Below, one piece after another: positions 17,101 through 26,552 of a DNA stretch of 64,000 nucleotides. The first letter of the stretch is position 1; every line of letters begins with the position of its first letter. The position numbers were made by a program, and so were the translations under genes. The stretch is from UBA2272 sp034368805 (GTDB lineage Bacteria; Actinomycetota; Coriobacteriia; Anaerosomatales; Anaerosomataceae). The notes beneath the pieces were generated by a model, which saw only the letters and a list, made by a program, of their open reading frames with translations, had not been told where the DNA came from and did no database searches. The stretch lies in the NCBI GenBank assembly GCA_034368805.1, contig JAXMLJ010000107.1, positions 41,996 to 105,995 of the forward strand. Direction: 5' to 3'.

Positions 17101-20100
17101 GGCGGCGTGGCGTGCGAGCCGCCCGACACCCGAGCCGGAGTCGGGCGTGGTACCGGCCGATGTAGCGGCGATGCGTCGCATCGCCCGCAAGACCTGGCGG
17201 TTCTTCGAGACGTTCGTGACCGCTGAGTCAAACCGCCTTGCGCCGGACAACTTCCAGGAGGAGCCGAAGGGCGAGGTCGCCCATCGCACCTCCCCCACGA
17301 ACATGGGGCTTCAACTCATCTCGTACATGACCGCGCACGACCTGGGCTATGTGACCGTGGCCGGACTCGTCGGGCACGTATCGCGCACACTACACACGAT
17401 GGCGGGCATGGAGCGCTTCCGCGGGCACTTCTACAATTGGTACGACACTCTCACGCTACAGCCGCTGCGTCCGACATACGTCTCCACAGTCGACTCGGGC
17501 AACCTCGCGGGGCATCTGCTCACGCTCCGGGTCGGACTTCTTGAGGCCTCGGAGCGCGAGTTGCTCGGTCCTCAGACGCTCGACGGCATCGCGGATACCG
17601 CGCGCCTTGCGCTCGAGGGACTCCAACGCGCGCGCCGGGCGCCACACGACGGCCCCGCCCTCTCGCAGGCGCACACCGCGCTCGAGGAGATCGTCCGACG
17701 CATCAGCCTGGACAGTCCTCCGGAAAACCTCGGCGAGTGGCTGGCCGCGCTCGAGGGTCTGTCGGCACTGGCCGATGCCCTCCCTGCCTCGCTCAAGACG
17801 CCCGACGGGGAGCCTCCCGGAGAACCCGCGCACGCAACGGCGGGCGCCGCGCTCGATGACCTCCGGGCGGCCATAGCTGCGCCGCTCGGCCTCATCGCGG
17901 ATCTTGCGCCCTGGGCACGCGACGTGCTCGCCGCGGCCGGCACCCACGCGGGTCGGCCCGACGGCGCCCTCGCGCCGCTCATCGGCCATGTGCCGAGTCT
18001 CGTCGGGCTCGCCGAGGGGCTTGCCGGGGCGCTCGCACACCTCGATGAGATGGCATCCGGAGATGGCCCGGACGCCGGGTGGGCGGAACGTGTGGCCGAT
18101 GGCATCCGACGCAGCCGGACGCCCGCCGCGGCGCTGCTCGCAGAGCTCCGCCTTGCGGCCGACATCGCCCGGGAGATGTGGGAGCACACAGACTTCGCGA
18201 TGCTCTACGACGAGCGCCGCATGCTCTTCTCCATCGGCTTCAACGCAGCCGAGGGTCGTCTGGACGACTCGTACTACGACATGCTCGCAAGCGAGTGCCG
18301 TCTGGCGAGCTTCCTGGCCGTCGCCAAAGGAGACGTGGGGCAGGAGCACTGGTTCCGCCTCGGACGCGCGATCACGCGTGCCGCCGGCGGTACCGCGCTT
18401 GTCAGTTGGAGCGCGAGCATGTTCGAGTACCTCATGCCGCTGCTCGTGATGAAGAGCTGGCCGGACACGCTGCTTCACCGCACGTACGTAAGCGTCGTGC
18501 GGAGGCAGATCCAGTATGGTCGTCAGCGAGGTGTGCCGTGGGGCGTCTCCGAGTCGGCGTTCAACGCCAAAGACGTGGAGCTCACCTACCAGTACCAGGC
18601 ATTCGGGGTACCCGGACTCGGTCTGAAACGCGGCCTCTCGGCCGACGTCGTCATCGCCCCGTATGCCACCGTACTCGCGCTCATGGTCGCGCCGCGCGAT
18701 GCACTCGACAACCTGGCCGAGATCGCGCGCCAGGGCGGTGAGGGCCGCTACGGATACTACGAGGCCATCGACTACACGCCGGGGCGTGTGCCGGCCGGGC
18801 GCGAGCGCGCGATCGTCAAGGCGTACATGGCGCACCACCAGGGAATGAGCCTTGTCGCACTTGGCAACATGCTTACGGACTTCCGCATGCAGGAGCGCTT
18901 CCACGCCGATCCGCTCGTCGCCTCGGCCGAGTTGCTGCTCCAGGAGCGCGTGCCGCGGCGCATCCAGCTCGCAACGCCACGCGTGGAGGAGGTCGAGTTC
19001 GTGAGATCGGTGCGCGAGGTGCCGCCGCCGGTCACACGCGCATACCCCCTCGCCGACACTCCGGTGCCGGCCACACACTTCCTCTCGAACGGCACCTACT
19101 CGGTCATGGTCACCAACGGCGGCGGCGGCTACAGCCGCTGGAAGGATCGCACCGTCACCCGTTACCGAGAGGATCTCACCCGCGACTGCTGGGGCACGTT
19201 CCTGTACCTCAAGGACGTCGAAAGCGGCCGAGTGTGGTCGGCGGCGTTCCAGCCGACGCTCGCCGAGCCGGACGACTATCACGTCACCTTCTCGGCGGAC
19301 AAGGCCGACTTCCGCCGGTACGACGGCGAGGTGGAGACCCACACCGAGGTGATCGTCTCCCCGGAAGACGACGTCGAAGTACGCCGTCTGACGGTCACGA
19401 ACCACGGCACTGCACCGCTCGCCCTTGAGGTGACGTCGTACCTCGAGGTGAACCTCGCACCGCTGGGGGCGGATCACGCGCACAAGGCGTACAGCAACCT
19501 GTTCGTGCAGACCGAGGCGATCGACGAGTACCACGCGCTGCTGTTCACACGGCGACCCCGCTCGGACGACGAGCCACGGTACTGGGGACTGCACATGCTG
19601 GCGTGCGAGAGCATCGGGTCGTGCTCGTGGTCGTACGAGACCGACCGGGCCGCCTTCCTCGGCAGATTGCGCACGCCGGTCGACGCCAGTGCGATTCACG
19701 GCGACGGACGCCTGACGCAGACGACCGGAGCGGTCCTCGATCCGATGTGCTCGATCAGGCAACCCCTCGTGATCGAGGCCGGGCAGAGCGCCCACCTTGC
19801 CTACGTGACCGGTGCCGCGAAATCGCGCGAAGAAGTGATGGCCCTCGCGGAGAAGTACTCGGACATCGCCAACGCGCAGCGCGCGGCCGACCTTGCGTGG
19901 TCGACAAGCCAGATCGAACTGCGAGACCTCGGGATAACGCCCGAGGAGTCGGTCACGTTCCTCAGGCTCGCGTCGCGCCTGCTGCTCACCGACCCGCACT
20001 CGCGACTCAAGGTGATGACCGACGTGGAGAACCGACTGCCGGCCTCCGGGCTGTGGCCGATCGGAATCTCGGGAGACGACCCGATCCTCCTCGTGAAGAT

Positions 20101-22909
20101 CGAGCGCCTCGAAGAGGCGCCCCTCGTGCGGCAGACGCTACTCGCGCACCAGTACTGGCGCAGCAAGGGCTTCGTCTGCGACCTCGTGATCCTGAACATC
20201 AAACCGAGCGCGTACTCCTCGGAACTCGACGGTCGCCTGCGGATGCTCATGCGGACGGGCCACGCACTCCAACTCGCCGACCGACCGGGCGGCGTGCACC
20301 TGCGCAACGCGGACCACATGCAGCCCGACGTACTCAACCTGCTCACGAGCATGGCCCGCGTCGTCATCACCGGCGACAGCGGCCCGATCACGCTCCAGCT
20401 CAACCAGCGCGCGCAGCACCCCGATCTACCCGACCCGTTCGTGCCGACGCACGATGCGATGACGTATCCGGACGTCCCGCGCGTGCGGCCCGAGCTCCTC
20501 TACGACAACGGACTCGGCGGCTTCGACCCCGTCACCGGCGAATACGTCATCGTGCTCGAAGGAGGGCGTACCACGCCGGCGCCCTGGGTCAACGTGATCG
20601 CCACGCCGCACTTCGGCACGCTCGTATCCGAGGCGGGCATCGGCTGCACGTGGGCCGAGAACAGCCACGAGAACCGTATCACCACGTGGAACAACGACCC
20701 GGTCTCGGACGGCACGGGCGAATGCATCTACGTCCGCGATGAGGCGACCGGGCAGTTCTGGAGTCCGACGCCGCTTCCCGTTCACGACGACGGCACGTAC
20801 ATCGTGCGTCACGGTAAGGGCTACTCTCGCTTCGAGCACGACAGTCACGGCATCGGCCACGAGCTCGACTGGTTCGTGGCCGCCGAAGATCCGGTCAGGA
20901 TCGCACGCCTTAGGCTCACGAACACCGGCACGGAAGCCCGGCGCCTCTCGGTCACCCATAACGTGGAATGGAGCCTCGGCGACTCGCGCAGCAAGGCGCA
21001 GCAGCGTGTCGTGACGTGGTGGGACGAGAGCGCCGGGGTGCTCATGGCGCACAGTTGGTTCAACATGGACTTCCCCGGGCGTCCGGCGTTTCTAGCTTCC
21101 GATGGGGAGCTGCACTCGTTCACAGCAAGCCGCACCGAGTTCATCGGCCGAAACGGCACACCGACTGCTCCGGCGGCGATGCGTCGTCGCGGCCTCGGTG
21201 GGCAGACCGGCCGGTTCCACGACAACTGTGGCGCGCTGATGAGGATCGTCGAGCTCCAGCCCGGCGAAAGCAGAGAACTCGTCTTCCTGCTCGGCCAGAC
21301 CGAGACCGTGGAGGCGGCACACGCCGTCGTCGACCGCCTGAGACAGCCGGGCGCTGCCGGCGCGGAACTCGAGTCGGTCAAGGGAGCCTGGCGGGAGTTG
21401 CTCACGACGGTGGAGGTGCAGACCCCCGACCGGGCGCTCGACCTCATGGTCAACGGGCAGGCGCTCTATCAGTCACTCGCCTGCCGCGTCTGGGGTCGCA
21501 CCGCCACCTATCAGTCGTCCGGCGCCTACGGCTTCCGCGACCAGCTGCAAGACTGTCTTGCGTTGATCGATATCCGCCCGGATCTCGTGCGCGAGCACAT
21601 CATCGAGGCGTCACGACACCAGTTCCCCGAGGGGGATGTTCTGCACTGGTGGCAGCCGATCAGTGGCCGGGGCGTCCGCACGCACATCAGCGACGACCGG
21701 CACTGGCTGCCGTTCGTCACCGCGGAGTACGTGCGTGCCACCGGCGATACGAGCGTGCTCGATGTGGAGACCCCGTACCTCGAGGGCCCCCCGATCCCCG
21801 ACGGGCGCGAGGACCTCTACCTCCAGCCGAACCCCTCCCTGACCGTTGCCACCCTCTACGACCACTGTCTCGGCGCGCTCGACCATGCCCCCTTAGGCGA
21901 ACGCGGGCTGCCCCTTATGGGCGGTGGCGACTGGAACGACGGCATGAACCGCGTAGGCATCGGCGGTCACGGGGAGAGCGTGTGGATGGCGTGGTTCCTC
22001 GATGTCGTCATGCGGTCGTTCGCCGGGATCTGTGACCAAAGGGGCGACGCGGCGCGCGCGATCTCACTGCGCGAGCGAGCCGCGGCGCTCGTGGCCGCCA
22101 TCGAGCGGTCCGGTTGGGACGGCTCCTGGTACCGACGCGCGTACTTCGATGACGGCACGCCTCTCGGCTCTTCGGAGTCAGCCGAGTGCCGGATAGACGC
22201 GATCGCGCAGGCGTGGTCCGTCCTGTCCGGCCAGGGCGATCCCGAGCGGGCGCGGCGCGCCATGGAGTCGGTGGAAGAGCAGCTCGTGCGCTGGGACGAC
22301 GGTCTCATCAAGCTGCTGACGCCGCCGTTCGACCTGCTCGAGCACGATCCCGGATACATCAAGGGATACGTACCGGGCGTGCGCGAGAACGGCGGGCAGT
22401 ACACGCATGCGGCGCTGTGGGTCGCCCTCGCCTACGCTCGACTCGGCGACGGCGACGAAGCCCACTCCCTGCTGAGCCTCATCAATCCGATACGACACGC
22501 ACTGGACGCTGCGGCTGTGGAGCGCTATCACGTGGAGCCATACGTGGTCGCCGCTGACGTCTACGCGGTCGAGCCGCACGTCGGTCGCGGCGGCTGGACC
22601 TGGTACACCGGCTCGGCGGCGTGGTTCTACCGGGTGGCTGTGCGCGAGCTACTGGGCCTGCGCACCGAATCGGACGGCGACGGCCGTTGGCTCATCATCG
22701 ATCCGTGCGTGCCAAAGACGTGGACCTCGTTCCGGCTCACGTATCGTTCGGGCGACACGCGCTACGATATCGCGGTCGAGAACCCCCGCGGCGCTAACCG
22801 GGGTGTCGCGCATGTCACGCTCGATGGCACACGGGTCGACGACTGCCACATCCCGCTGCTCGCCGACGGTGCGACCCATGAGGTCACCGTTTCGATGATC
22901 GGCGGCTGA
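14147..22909 (+). CDS. Cyclic beta-1,2-glucan synthase-like protein (NdvB type, GT84-GH94)
   Basis: 2920 residues, close to NdvB/ChvB length (about 2800). An N-terminal region (1-400) precedes a membrane pair (about 403-470), then a GT84 glycosyltransferase with LDTDT (Asp628/Asp630) and HRWVRGDWQT near residue 775. Two further membrane pairs lie near 820-865 and 945-985. A glycoamylase-like domain (about 1050-1600) includes VDSGNLAGHLL and AYMAHHQGMSL. Two GH94 beta-sandwich regions follow, then the GH94 phosphorylase catalytic domain with GGGDWNDGMNRVG (Asp2595-Asp2598). In known homologues the GT84 part builds a linear beta-1,2-glucan and the GH94 part trims it before cyclisation. GTG start with AGGGG about 6 nt upstream. 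Stand-alone and transcribed toward the origin; no accessory export gene is adjacent. Whether the product is cyclic cannot be seen. Confidence 0.9.
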   Translation: MRSVTATDEVVLPAAAVPLRGGLLGADRLAASARALARDQKWTCATRESRTPLLDLLAIAERELATVYRRLAADVHENIPVSPAAEWLLDNYYLIEEQIRLVRDDLPAHYGAELPRLSTGDYRLLPRVFEMMVTLVSHTDSRIDQTSLESFTMAYQDASPLTIGEVWAVPIMLRITLVENLRRLALRVLDAHQSVVAGDRFADRLLAAGDDGPEAVAARITELDLAHAEAPAPFIVRLSQRLAGQDVALAPLADWLETTLAARGVTLEQVTLAAHQEQAADQVSVANAITSVRFLDALEWRDFFEHTSLVEHVLREDPAGTYARMDFRSRDRYRHAIESIARRCPLDEIGIAEAAMSHALDALAKDPADAVRGHVGHYLISSGRYAFEQAIGYRPHLKERLYRGPLAARGLVFWGLFALVTVALAAGVSLFAWDVSGSVGVSVVLALLALLPVSDVALTIVNRVSAWLWPARTLPKIDYRKPVSPAHRTMVVYTALLTSPQSAQHVIDNMEIGYLANTDPNIRFGILADLRGAAEQRLPGDAAVIEAARHGIAVLNHRYGRLGSRPFSLFVRGRTYSEADRTWMGWERKRGALTEFCRLLRGATDTSFEVVDGDAAGFHGMTFLVTLDTDTVLPRDGARKLISTIAHPLNRAELDPGTRTVRRGYGLVQPRVAMSLEGSTDSLFAWVYSGVTGIDPYAGAVSDTYQDVFGEGSFTGKGIFEIDIFNAALDERFPENTLLSHDLLEGSYLRTALASDVEVLDDQPASYISHCARLHRWVRGDWQTIPWLLPRVPVVGGTERTPLTGLHRWKIADNLRRSLSAPVMMLFATAGFMLLPHAGWAWLGILFGLLFFPLYFQFADSVVFRRPPADTRSDTTTFVSDLKRDVLRNVLNVAVLPHQAYLMTDAIVRACWRIAISHRNLLEWETAAEAERRLGTTDLGAFVKRMWPATAITALLAAPVALGAAGPRALLSAAPLFAVWLTAPLAAWRASRPTPEPESGVVPADVAAMRRIARKTWRFFETFVTAESNRLAPDNFQEEPKGEVAHRTSPTNMGLQLISYMTAHDLGYVTVAGLVGHVSRTLHTMAGMERFRGHFYNWYDTLTLQPLRPTYVSTVDSGNLAGHLLTLRVGLLEASERELLGPQTLDGIADTARLALEGLQRARRAPHDGPALSQAHTALEEIVRRISLDSPPENLGEWLAALEGLSALADALPASLKTPDGEPPGEPAHATAGAALDDLRAAIAAPLGLIADLAPWARDVLAAAGTHAGRPDGALAPLIGHVPSLVGLAEGLAGALAHLDEMASGDGPDAGWAERVADGIRRSRTPAAALLAELRLAADIAREMWEHTDFAMLYDERRMLFSIGFNAAEGRLDDSYYDMLASECRLASFLAVAKGDVGQEHWFRLGRAITRAAGGTALVSWSASMFEYLMPLLVMKSWPDTLLHRTYVSVVRRQIQYGRQRGVPWGVSESAFNAKDVELTYQYQAFGVPGLGLKRGLSADVVIAPYATVLALMVAPRDALDNLAEIARQGGEGRYGYYEAIDYTPGRVPAGRERAIVKAYMAHHQGMSLVALGNMLTDFRMQERFHADPLVASAELLLQERVPRRIQLATPRVEEVEFVRSVREVPPPVTRAYPLADTPVPATHFLSNGTYSVMVTNGGGGYSRWKDRTVTRYREDLTRDCWGTFLYLKDVESGRVWSAAFQPTLAEPDDYHVTFSADKADFRRYDGEVETHTEVIVSPEDDVEVRRLTVTNHGTAPLALEVTSYLEVNLAPLGADHAHKAYSNLFVQTEAIDEYHALLFTRRPRSDDEPRYWGLHMLACESIGSCSWSYETDRAAFLGRLRTPVDASAIHGDGRLTQTTGAVLDPMCSIRQPLVIEAGQSAHLAYVTGAAKSREEVMALAEKYSDIANAQRAADLAWSTSQIELRDLGITPEESVTFLRLASRLLLTDPHSRLKVMTDVENRLPASGLWPIGISGDDPILLVKIERLEEAPLVRQTLLAHQYWRSKGFVCDLVILNIKPSAYSSELDGRLRMLMRTGHALQLADRPGGVHLRNADHMQPDVLNLLTSMARVVITGDSGPITLQLNQRAQHPDLPDPFVPTHDAMTYPDVPRVRPELLYDNGLGGFDPVTGEYVIVLEGGRTTPAPWVNVIATPHFGTLVSEAGIGCTWAENSHENRITTWNNDPVSDGTGECIYVRDEATGQFWSPTPLPVHDDGTYIVRHGKGYSRFEHDSHGIGHELDWFVAAEDPVRIARLRLTNTGTEARRLSVTHNVEWSLGDSRSKAQQRVVTWWDESAGVLMAHSWFNMDFPGRPAFLASDGELHSFTASRTEFIGRNGTPTAPAAMRRRGLGGQTGRFHDNCGALMRIVELQPGESRELVFLLGQTETVEAAHAVVDRLRQPGAAGAELESVKGAWRELLTTVEVQTPDRALDLMVNGQALYQSLACRVWGRTATYQSSGAYGFRDQLQDCLALIDIRPDLVREHIIEASRHQFPEGDVLHWWQPISGRGVRTHISDDRHWLPFVTAEYVRATGDTSVLDVETPYLEGPPIPDGREDLYLQPNPSLTVATLYDHCLGALDHAPLGERGLPLMGGGDWNDGMNRVGIGGHGESVWMAWFLDVVMRSFAGICDQRGDAARAISLRERAAALVAAIERSGWDGSWYRRAYFDDGTPLGSSESAECRIDAIAQAWSVLSGQGDPERARRAMESVEEQLVRWDDGLIKLLTPPFDLLEHDPGYIKGYVPGVRENGGQYTHAALWVALAYARLGDGDEAHSLLSLINPIRHALDAAAVERYHVEPYVVAADVYAVEPHVGRGGWTWYTGSAAWFYRVAVRELLGLRTESDGDGRWLIIDPCVPKTWTSFRLTYRSGDTRYDIAVENPRGANRGVAHVTLDGTRVDDCHIPLLADGATHEVTVSMIGG

Positions 22910-22922
22910 GCGGCCGACGCGG

Positions 22923-25640
22923 TCACAGGAGGGGAATGGCTCTGAGCTCCGTGACGACCCCGGCACTCACCGCCGCCGTCCCGCCAAAGACGCGGACAGG
23001 GCCCCCGGCCCCGATGTGATCCCGGATGTACGCCCCCGCCTCGGCTGAGAGCGACGTCGGTGCGGTGAGGATCATGACCCCGCCGTGTGCCCCGGCAGCC
23101 GCGCCGCCAGAAAGCGCGTCGGGGTAGTCGACCCCCGTCGCGACGCCGGCGTACACGCCGTCAGCCCAACCCTCCGAATGCGCCCGGTCGGCCACGAGCG
23201 CGGCCGTCGAGTACCGCGTGTCGCCACCGATGCGCAGCACGGTCACGCCCGAGACAGCCCCGACCTGCCCGGCAACGATGGTATCGACGGCGGCGACCCC
23301 GCCGGCGATCACGATGGCGCCGGGCGAGAGTCTGTCGAGGGCGATCTCGGTGGCCCGCGGAAGCGCATCCGGACGCGTGAGCAGGACCGGGTACCCTCGC
23401 TGATGCGCGAGCGGGGCGACTGCGAGAGCGTCGGCGAAATCGTCGCCCCGGACGATGAACGTCACTGCCGGCGAGGGCCCCGTCACGACCGCCATCTGCG
23501 CCGCAACAGCGGCCGCCGTCTCGTAGCGGTCCGCGCCCGCAACGCGCTCGACCTCGATGCCCGCTGCGTCCAGTTCGGCCTTGACCGAGTCTCCGATCGC
23601 CCGAATGCCCCCGACGAGCACGACGCGCCCCGTCCCGAGTCGCTCGAGCTCGCTGACGACTCCCGGCGGGAGCGCGTTCGGCCGCGTCAGCAGTACGGGG
23701 GCGTCAAGCACTCCGGCCAGTCCGCATGCGGCGAGCGCATCGGGAAAGTCCTGGCCGCTTGCCATGACCACGACCGGGCCTGCTCCGTTGGCAAACGCGC
23801 TCCCGGACGCCGCGACCGCCGTTCCGTAGCGGTCGACACCGTTGATACGTTGCACGTCCGCCGTGCCCCAGACGCGAAACTCGACGGTCTGCGTCGCCTC
23901 CTCGTGACCGAGCAGGTCGACCGACTTGAACGCGAGTTCGTGGTCACCGATGACCGTCGTCTTGATGACCGTACCTGTTCGTGATGGGGCCCCGTCGAGC
24001 GACCACACCGTAGTGGCGACACCGATCCCGCGGTCGGCCGCCGCCAGCGTGATCATCGCCGATCCACCATAGTAGGCAGACCGGGCGTCGCTTGTCGTGA
24101 CCGGCGGCAACGTGTCGGTGACAGACACCGTGACCGATCGCGTCGCCTCGCGGTTGCCCGCAAGGTCGACCGCCGCGTACTGGAGTGTGTGCTCGCCGGG
24201 ATACGTCAGTTCGATCCGGTCACCGACACCGGTGGTCGTGCCGTCGAGCGTCCACGCGACGCGATCCACCCCGAGACCCACATCGTCGGCATCGATAGCG
24301 ATCTCGACACCCTCGGGAGGTGCGACACGTGTCGTGCACGTGCTCTCCGGGGGGGTGCTGTCGGCAAGCATCAGGTCGATGGCCGAACGTGCCTGCACGA
24401 GGCCATCGCCGTAGTAGTCGTCCCGGCCCTGAGAGCCGAGATCGGTCGCCGTGGACCCGATAAGGAACCTAAGCGCCTCGGGCGACAGGTGTGGCCGCTC
24501 GCCGAGGAGGAGCGCGGCGACACCCGCCACGTGCGGCGTGGCCATCGAGGTACCGTATTTGGTGCCGTAACCGTCGTACCTGACCGTGGAATAGACCGCG
24601 GCGTCGGACGTTCCGCCGGGCGCAACGATGTCCATTGCAGAACCGTAGTTCGAGTACGTCGTGCGCACGTCGGCCGCATCGGTCGCTCCGACGCACATGG
24701 TTTCAGGGTAGGCGGCCGGGTAGAGCACGGCACCACCCTCGTTGCCCGCCGCCGCAACCACCAACACTCCCGCCGAGCGCGCACGGGCCACGGCTGCCGC
24801 AACCGTCAGGCTCCCGATCGACCCGCCGACGCTCACGCTGACGACGTCGGCGCCCGCGTCAACGGCGTAGTCGATCCCCTCGGCGAGCACCGCCGAGCTC
24901 CCCGAACCACGGCTGTCGAGCACTTTGACCGGAAGGATCCGTGCGCCCGGGGCCATCCCTGCGATGCCGCGACCGTTGTCGGTCACAGCTGCGGCGATAC
25001 CGGCACAGTGCGTGCCATGCCCGTTGTCGTCGTCAGGTTTGCCGTCCTGGTTCACAAAGTCCCAGCCCGCGACGTCATCGACGAAGCCGTTGTCGTCATC
25101 GTCGATGCTGTTTCCCGGAATCTCGCCGGGGTTGATCCACATGTGAGCCGCGAGATCCTCGTGGTCGAGAGCGACACCGGTGTCCACCACGGCCACGAGC
25201 ACATCGTTCCCGCGTGTGAGCTCCCAGGCGCTCTCGGCCTGGATGCGCCGCGGAGCCCACTGCGTTCCGTCGGCGAAAGCGGGGTCATTGGGTGTACCCG
25301 CCGTCCACAGAGCTTTGACGGGATGGTCGGGCTCGGCATAGGCGACTCCCGGTATCGCCGAGAGCGTCCGCGCGAGCGCCTCCGCACTCACCCCGGCCGG
25401 TGCGTCCAGCACGAGGCCGCGCTCGCCGTACAGTCGTCGTGCTTCGCCGAGTCCCCATCCGGCCAGGCGAGCACGGACGCGGCCCTCGTCGCGGACATCG
25501 GTCCACGCGACGATCACGCGTCCGGGGCCCGTTTCGACGGCCTGAGGCGACGCGACCCCCGGCATGGGGATGGCCACGGTGATCGCGGCCGCAAGAACGC
25601 ACGCGACCACAGCCCGGGCCATCCTGAGCGACCGCATCAT
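22923..25640 (-). CDS. Secreted subtilisin-like serine protease with cell-wall-binding repeats
   Basis: 905 residues. Signal peptide (about 1-30), then an inhibitor-like propeptide (about 40-110). The S8 peptidase domain has catalytic Asp in AVVDTGVALDHEDL, His in DNGHGTHCAG and Ser in GTSMATPHVAG. Two Ig-like repeats (about 430-600) are marked by ..WTLDG..TYPGEHTLQYAAVDLAGN and ..WSLDG..GDHELAFKSVDLLGH. Three type-2 cell-wall-binding (CWB2) repeats, opening with RINGVDRYGTA, RVAGADRYETA and RIGGDTRYSTA, fill the last 300 residues and should tether the enzyme to cell-wall polymer. All three catalytic residues are present, so it should be active on extracellular proteins. Its start overlaps the stop of the upstream SDR gene as ATGA. 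Confidence 0.92.
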   Translation of the reverse strand: MMRSLRMARAVVACVLAAAITVAIPMPGVASPQAVETGPGRVIVAWTDVRDEGRVRARLAGWGLGEARRLYGERGLVLDAPAGVSAEALARTLSAIPGVAYAEPDHPVKALWTAGTPNDPAFADGTQWAPRRIQAESAWELTRGNDVLVAVVDTGVALDHEDLAAHMWINPGEIPGNSIDDDDNGFVDDVAGWDFVNQDGKPDDDNGHGTHCAGIAAAVTDNGRGIAGMAPGARILPVKVLDSRGSGSSAVLAEGIDYAVDAGADVVSVSVGGSIGSLTVAAAVARARSAGVLVVAAAGNEGGAVLYPAAYPETMCVGATDAADVRTTYSNYGSAMDIVAPGGTSDAAVYSTVRYDGYGTKYGTSMATPHVAGVAALLLGERPHLSPEALRFLIGSTATDLGSQGRDDYYGDGLVQARSAIDLMLADSTPPESTCTTRVAPPEGVEIAIDADDVGLGVDRVAWTLDGTTTGVGDRIELTYPGEHTLQYAAVDLAGNREATRSVTVSVTDTLPPVTTSDARSAYYGGSAMITLAAADRGIGVATTVWSLDGAPSRTGTVIKTTVIGDHELAFKSVDLLGHEEATQTVEFRVWGTADVQRINGVDRYGTAVAASGSAFANGAGPVVVMASGQDFPDALAACGLAGVLDAPVLLTRPNALPPGVVSELERLGTGRVVLVGGIRAIGDSVKAELDAAGIEVERVAGADRYETAAAVAAQMAVVTGPSPAVTFIVRGDDFADALAVAPLAHQRGYPVLLTRPDALPRATEIALDRLSPGAIVIAGGVAAVDTIVAGQVGAVSGVTVLRIGGDTRYSTAALVADRAHSEGWADGVYAGVATGVDYPDALSGGAAAGAHGGVMILTAPTSLSAEAGAYIRDHIGAGGPVRVFGGTAAVSAGVVTELRAIPLL

Positions 25641-26455
25641 CCCGAGTCCCGCCCCATCCAGCGGCGGTGCATGAATCGCATGACGCGCCGGTCGCCGAGC
25701 AGACGTCGAGCGGCAAGGAGCGGCCGCGCATAGGCGGCAACCGGGTAGCGAAGCCTGTCCGAGGAGTCTGTGATCGCGACCCAGACCTCTCCGGCCGCGT
25801 CGGCAGGGCTCGTCCGGTTGGTCACTCCCCGGCTGAAGGCGTTCATCGCCGTCAGGAACGGCGCGTACGGCCCCGTCGGCTCGGCGCGCTCCTCCATCGC
25901 CCGGTAGATCGGCGTGTCGACGTACCCGGGCTCAACGGCTTTGACCCTGATGCCGAACGGCTTGAGTTCGTGCCAGAGACCTTCGCTGAAGCCCTCGAGC
26001 GCGTGCTTGGAGGCGTTGTACGTGGTGAAGAAGGGAAAGACCATTCGGCCACCGAGCGAGGTGACGTTGACGATGGTACCGCTGCCGCGCGTGCGCATCG
26101 CTGGCAGGAACGCACGCGTGAGCTCGACGGGCGCGAACGTGTTCACCTGGAAGATATCGCGAGTGGCCTGGGGGTCGGCTTCCTCAACGGGTGAGTACAT
26201 GGTGTACCCGGCGTTGTTGACCAACACGTCCGGCGGCAGACCGTTCTCGGCCATGAACCGCCGGGCGAGCGCCTCGAGCGCGCGCGAGAACCGCAGGTCG
26301 AGGCGGTAGAGCGTGACCTCGGCGGGAAGATCGTAGGTTTCGGGGTGCTGGTTATCACGCACCGTCCCGAAGACGCGCCACCCCTCGCCGTGCGCCTTGA
26401 TGGCAAGCGCATGTCCGAGCCCGGAACTGACACCGGTGATGAGAATCGATGGCAC
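25637..26455 (-). CDS. Short-chain dehydrogenase/reductase
   Basis: 272 residues, classical SDR. Cofactor motif TGVSSGLG at residues 7-14, NNAG near residue 85, and catalytic Ser (NVTSLGG) with YNASK. The C-terminal extension PYAPFLTAMN..PLLAARRLLGDRR resembles oxidoreductases acting on lipids or retinol-like substrates, but the substrate is not evident. Divergently transcribed from the cyclopropane-fatty-acid operon (start 26553), which shares the 97-nt intergenic promoter region and hints at a lipid role. Coupled by ATGA overlap to the secreted protease gene downstream. Confidence 0.88.
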   Translation of the reverse strand: MPSILITGVSSGLGHALAIKAHGEGWRVFGTVRDNQHPETYDLPAEVTLYRLDLRFSRALEALARRFMAENGLPPDVLVNNAGYTMYSPVEEADPQATRDIFQVNTFAPVELTRAFLPAMRTRGSGTIVNVTSLGGRMVFPFFTTYNASKHALEGFSEGLWHELKPFGIRVKAVEPGYVDTPIYRAMEERAEPTGPYAPFLTAMNAFSRGVTNRTSPADAAGEVWVAITDSSDRLRYPVAAYARPLLAARRLLGDRRVMRFMHRRWMGRDSG

Positions 26456-26552
26456 GCGCGGGGCCTTTCGCGACGGAGTCTACGACTTCCTCTACTGGAT
26501 ATACTATGCCCTGGGACCGGGTTCTGCCCGACCGATCGCCAAAGGAGACCTC

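Noticed and set aside
17456..19999. An 847-codon open frame antisense to the glucan synthase gene
   Set aside because: High-GC shadow of a real gene: the plus strand shows continuous GT84/GH94 domain sequence, and the antisense product has no recognisable motif.
24189..25733. A 514-codon plus-strand open frame opposite the protease gene
   Set aside because: The minus strand encodes an intact subtilase with all catalytic residues; the plus-strand product has no motifs.
26397..26552. Earlier start of the FAD oxidoreductase
   Set aside because: It begins inside the divergent SDR gene and adds no domain sequence; the GTG at 26553 has a clear ribosome site just ahead of the dinucleotide-binding motif.
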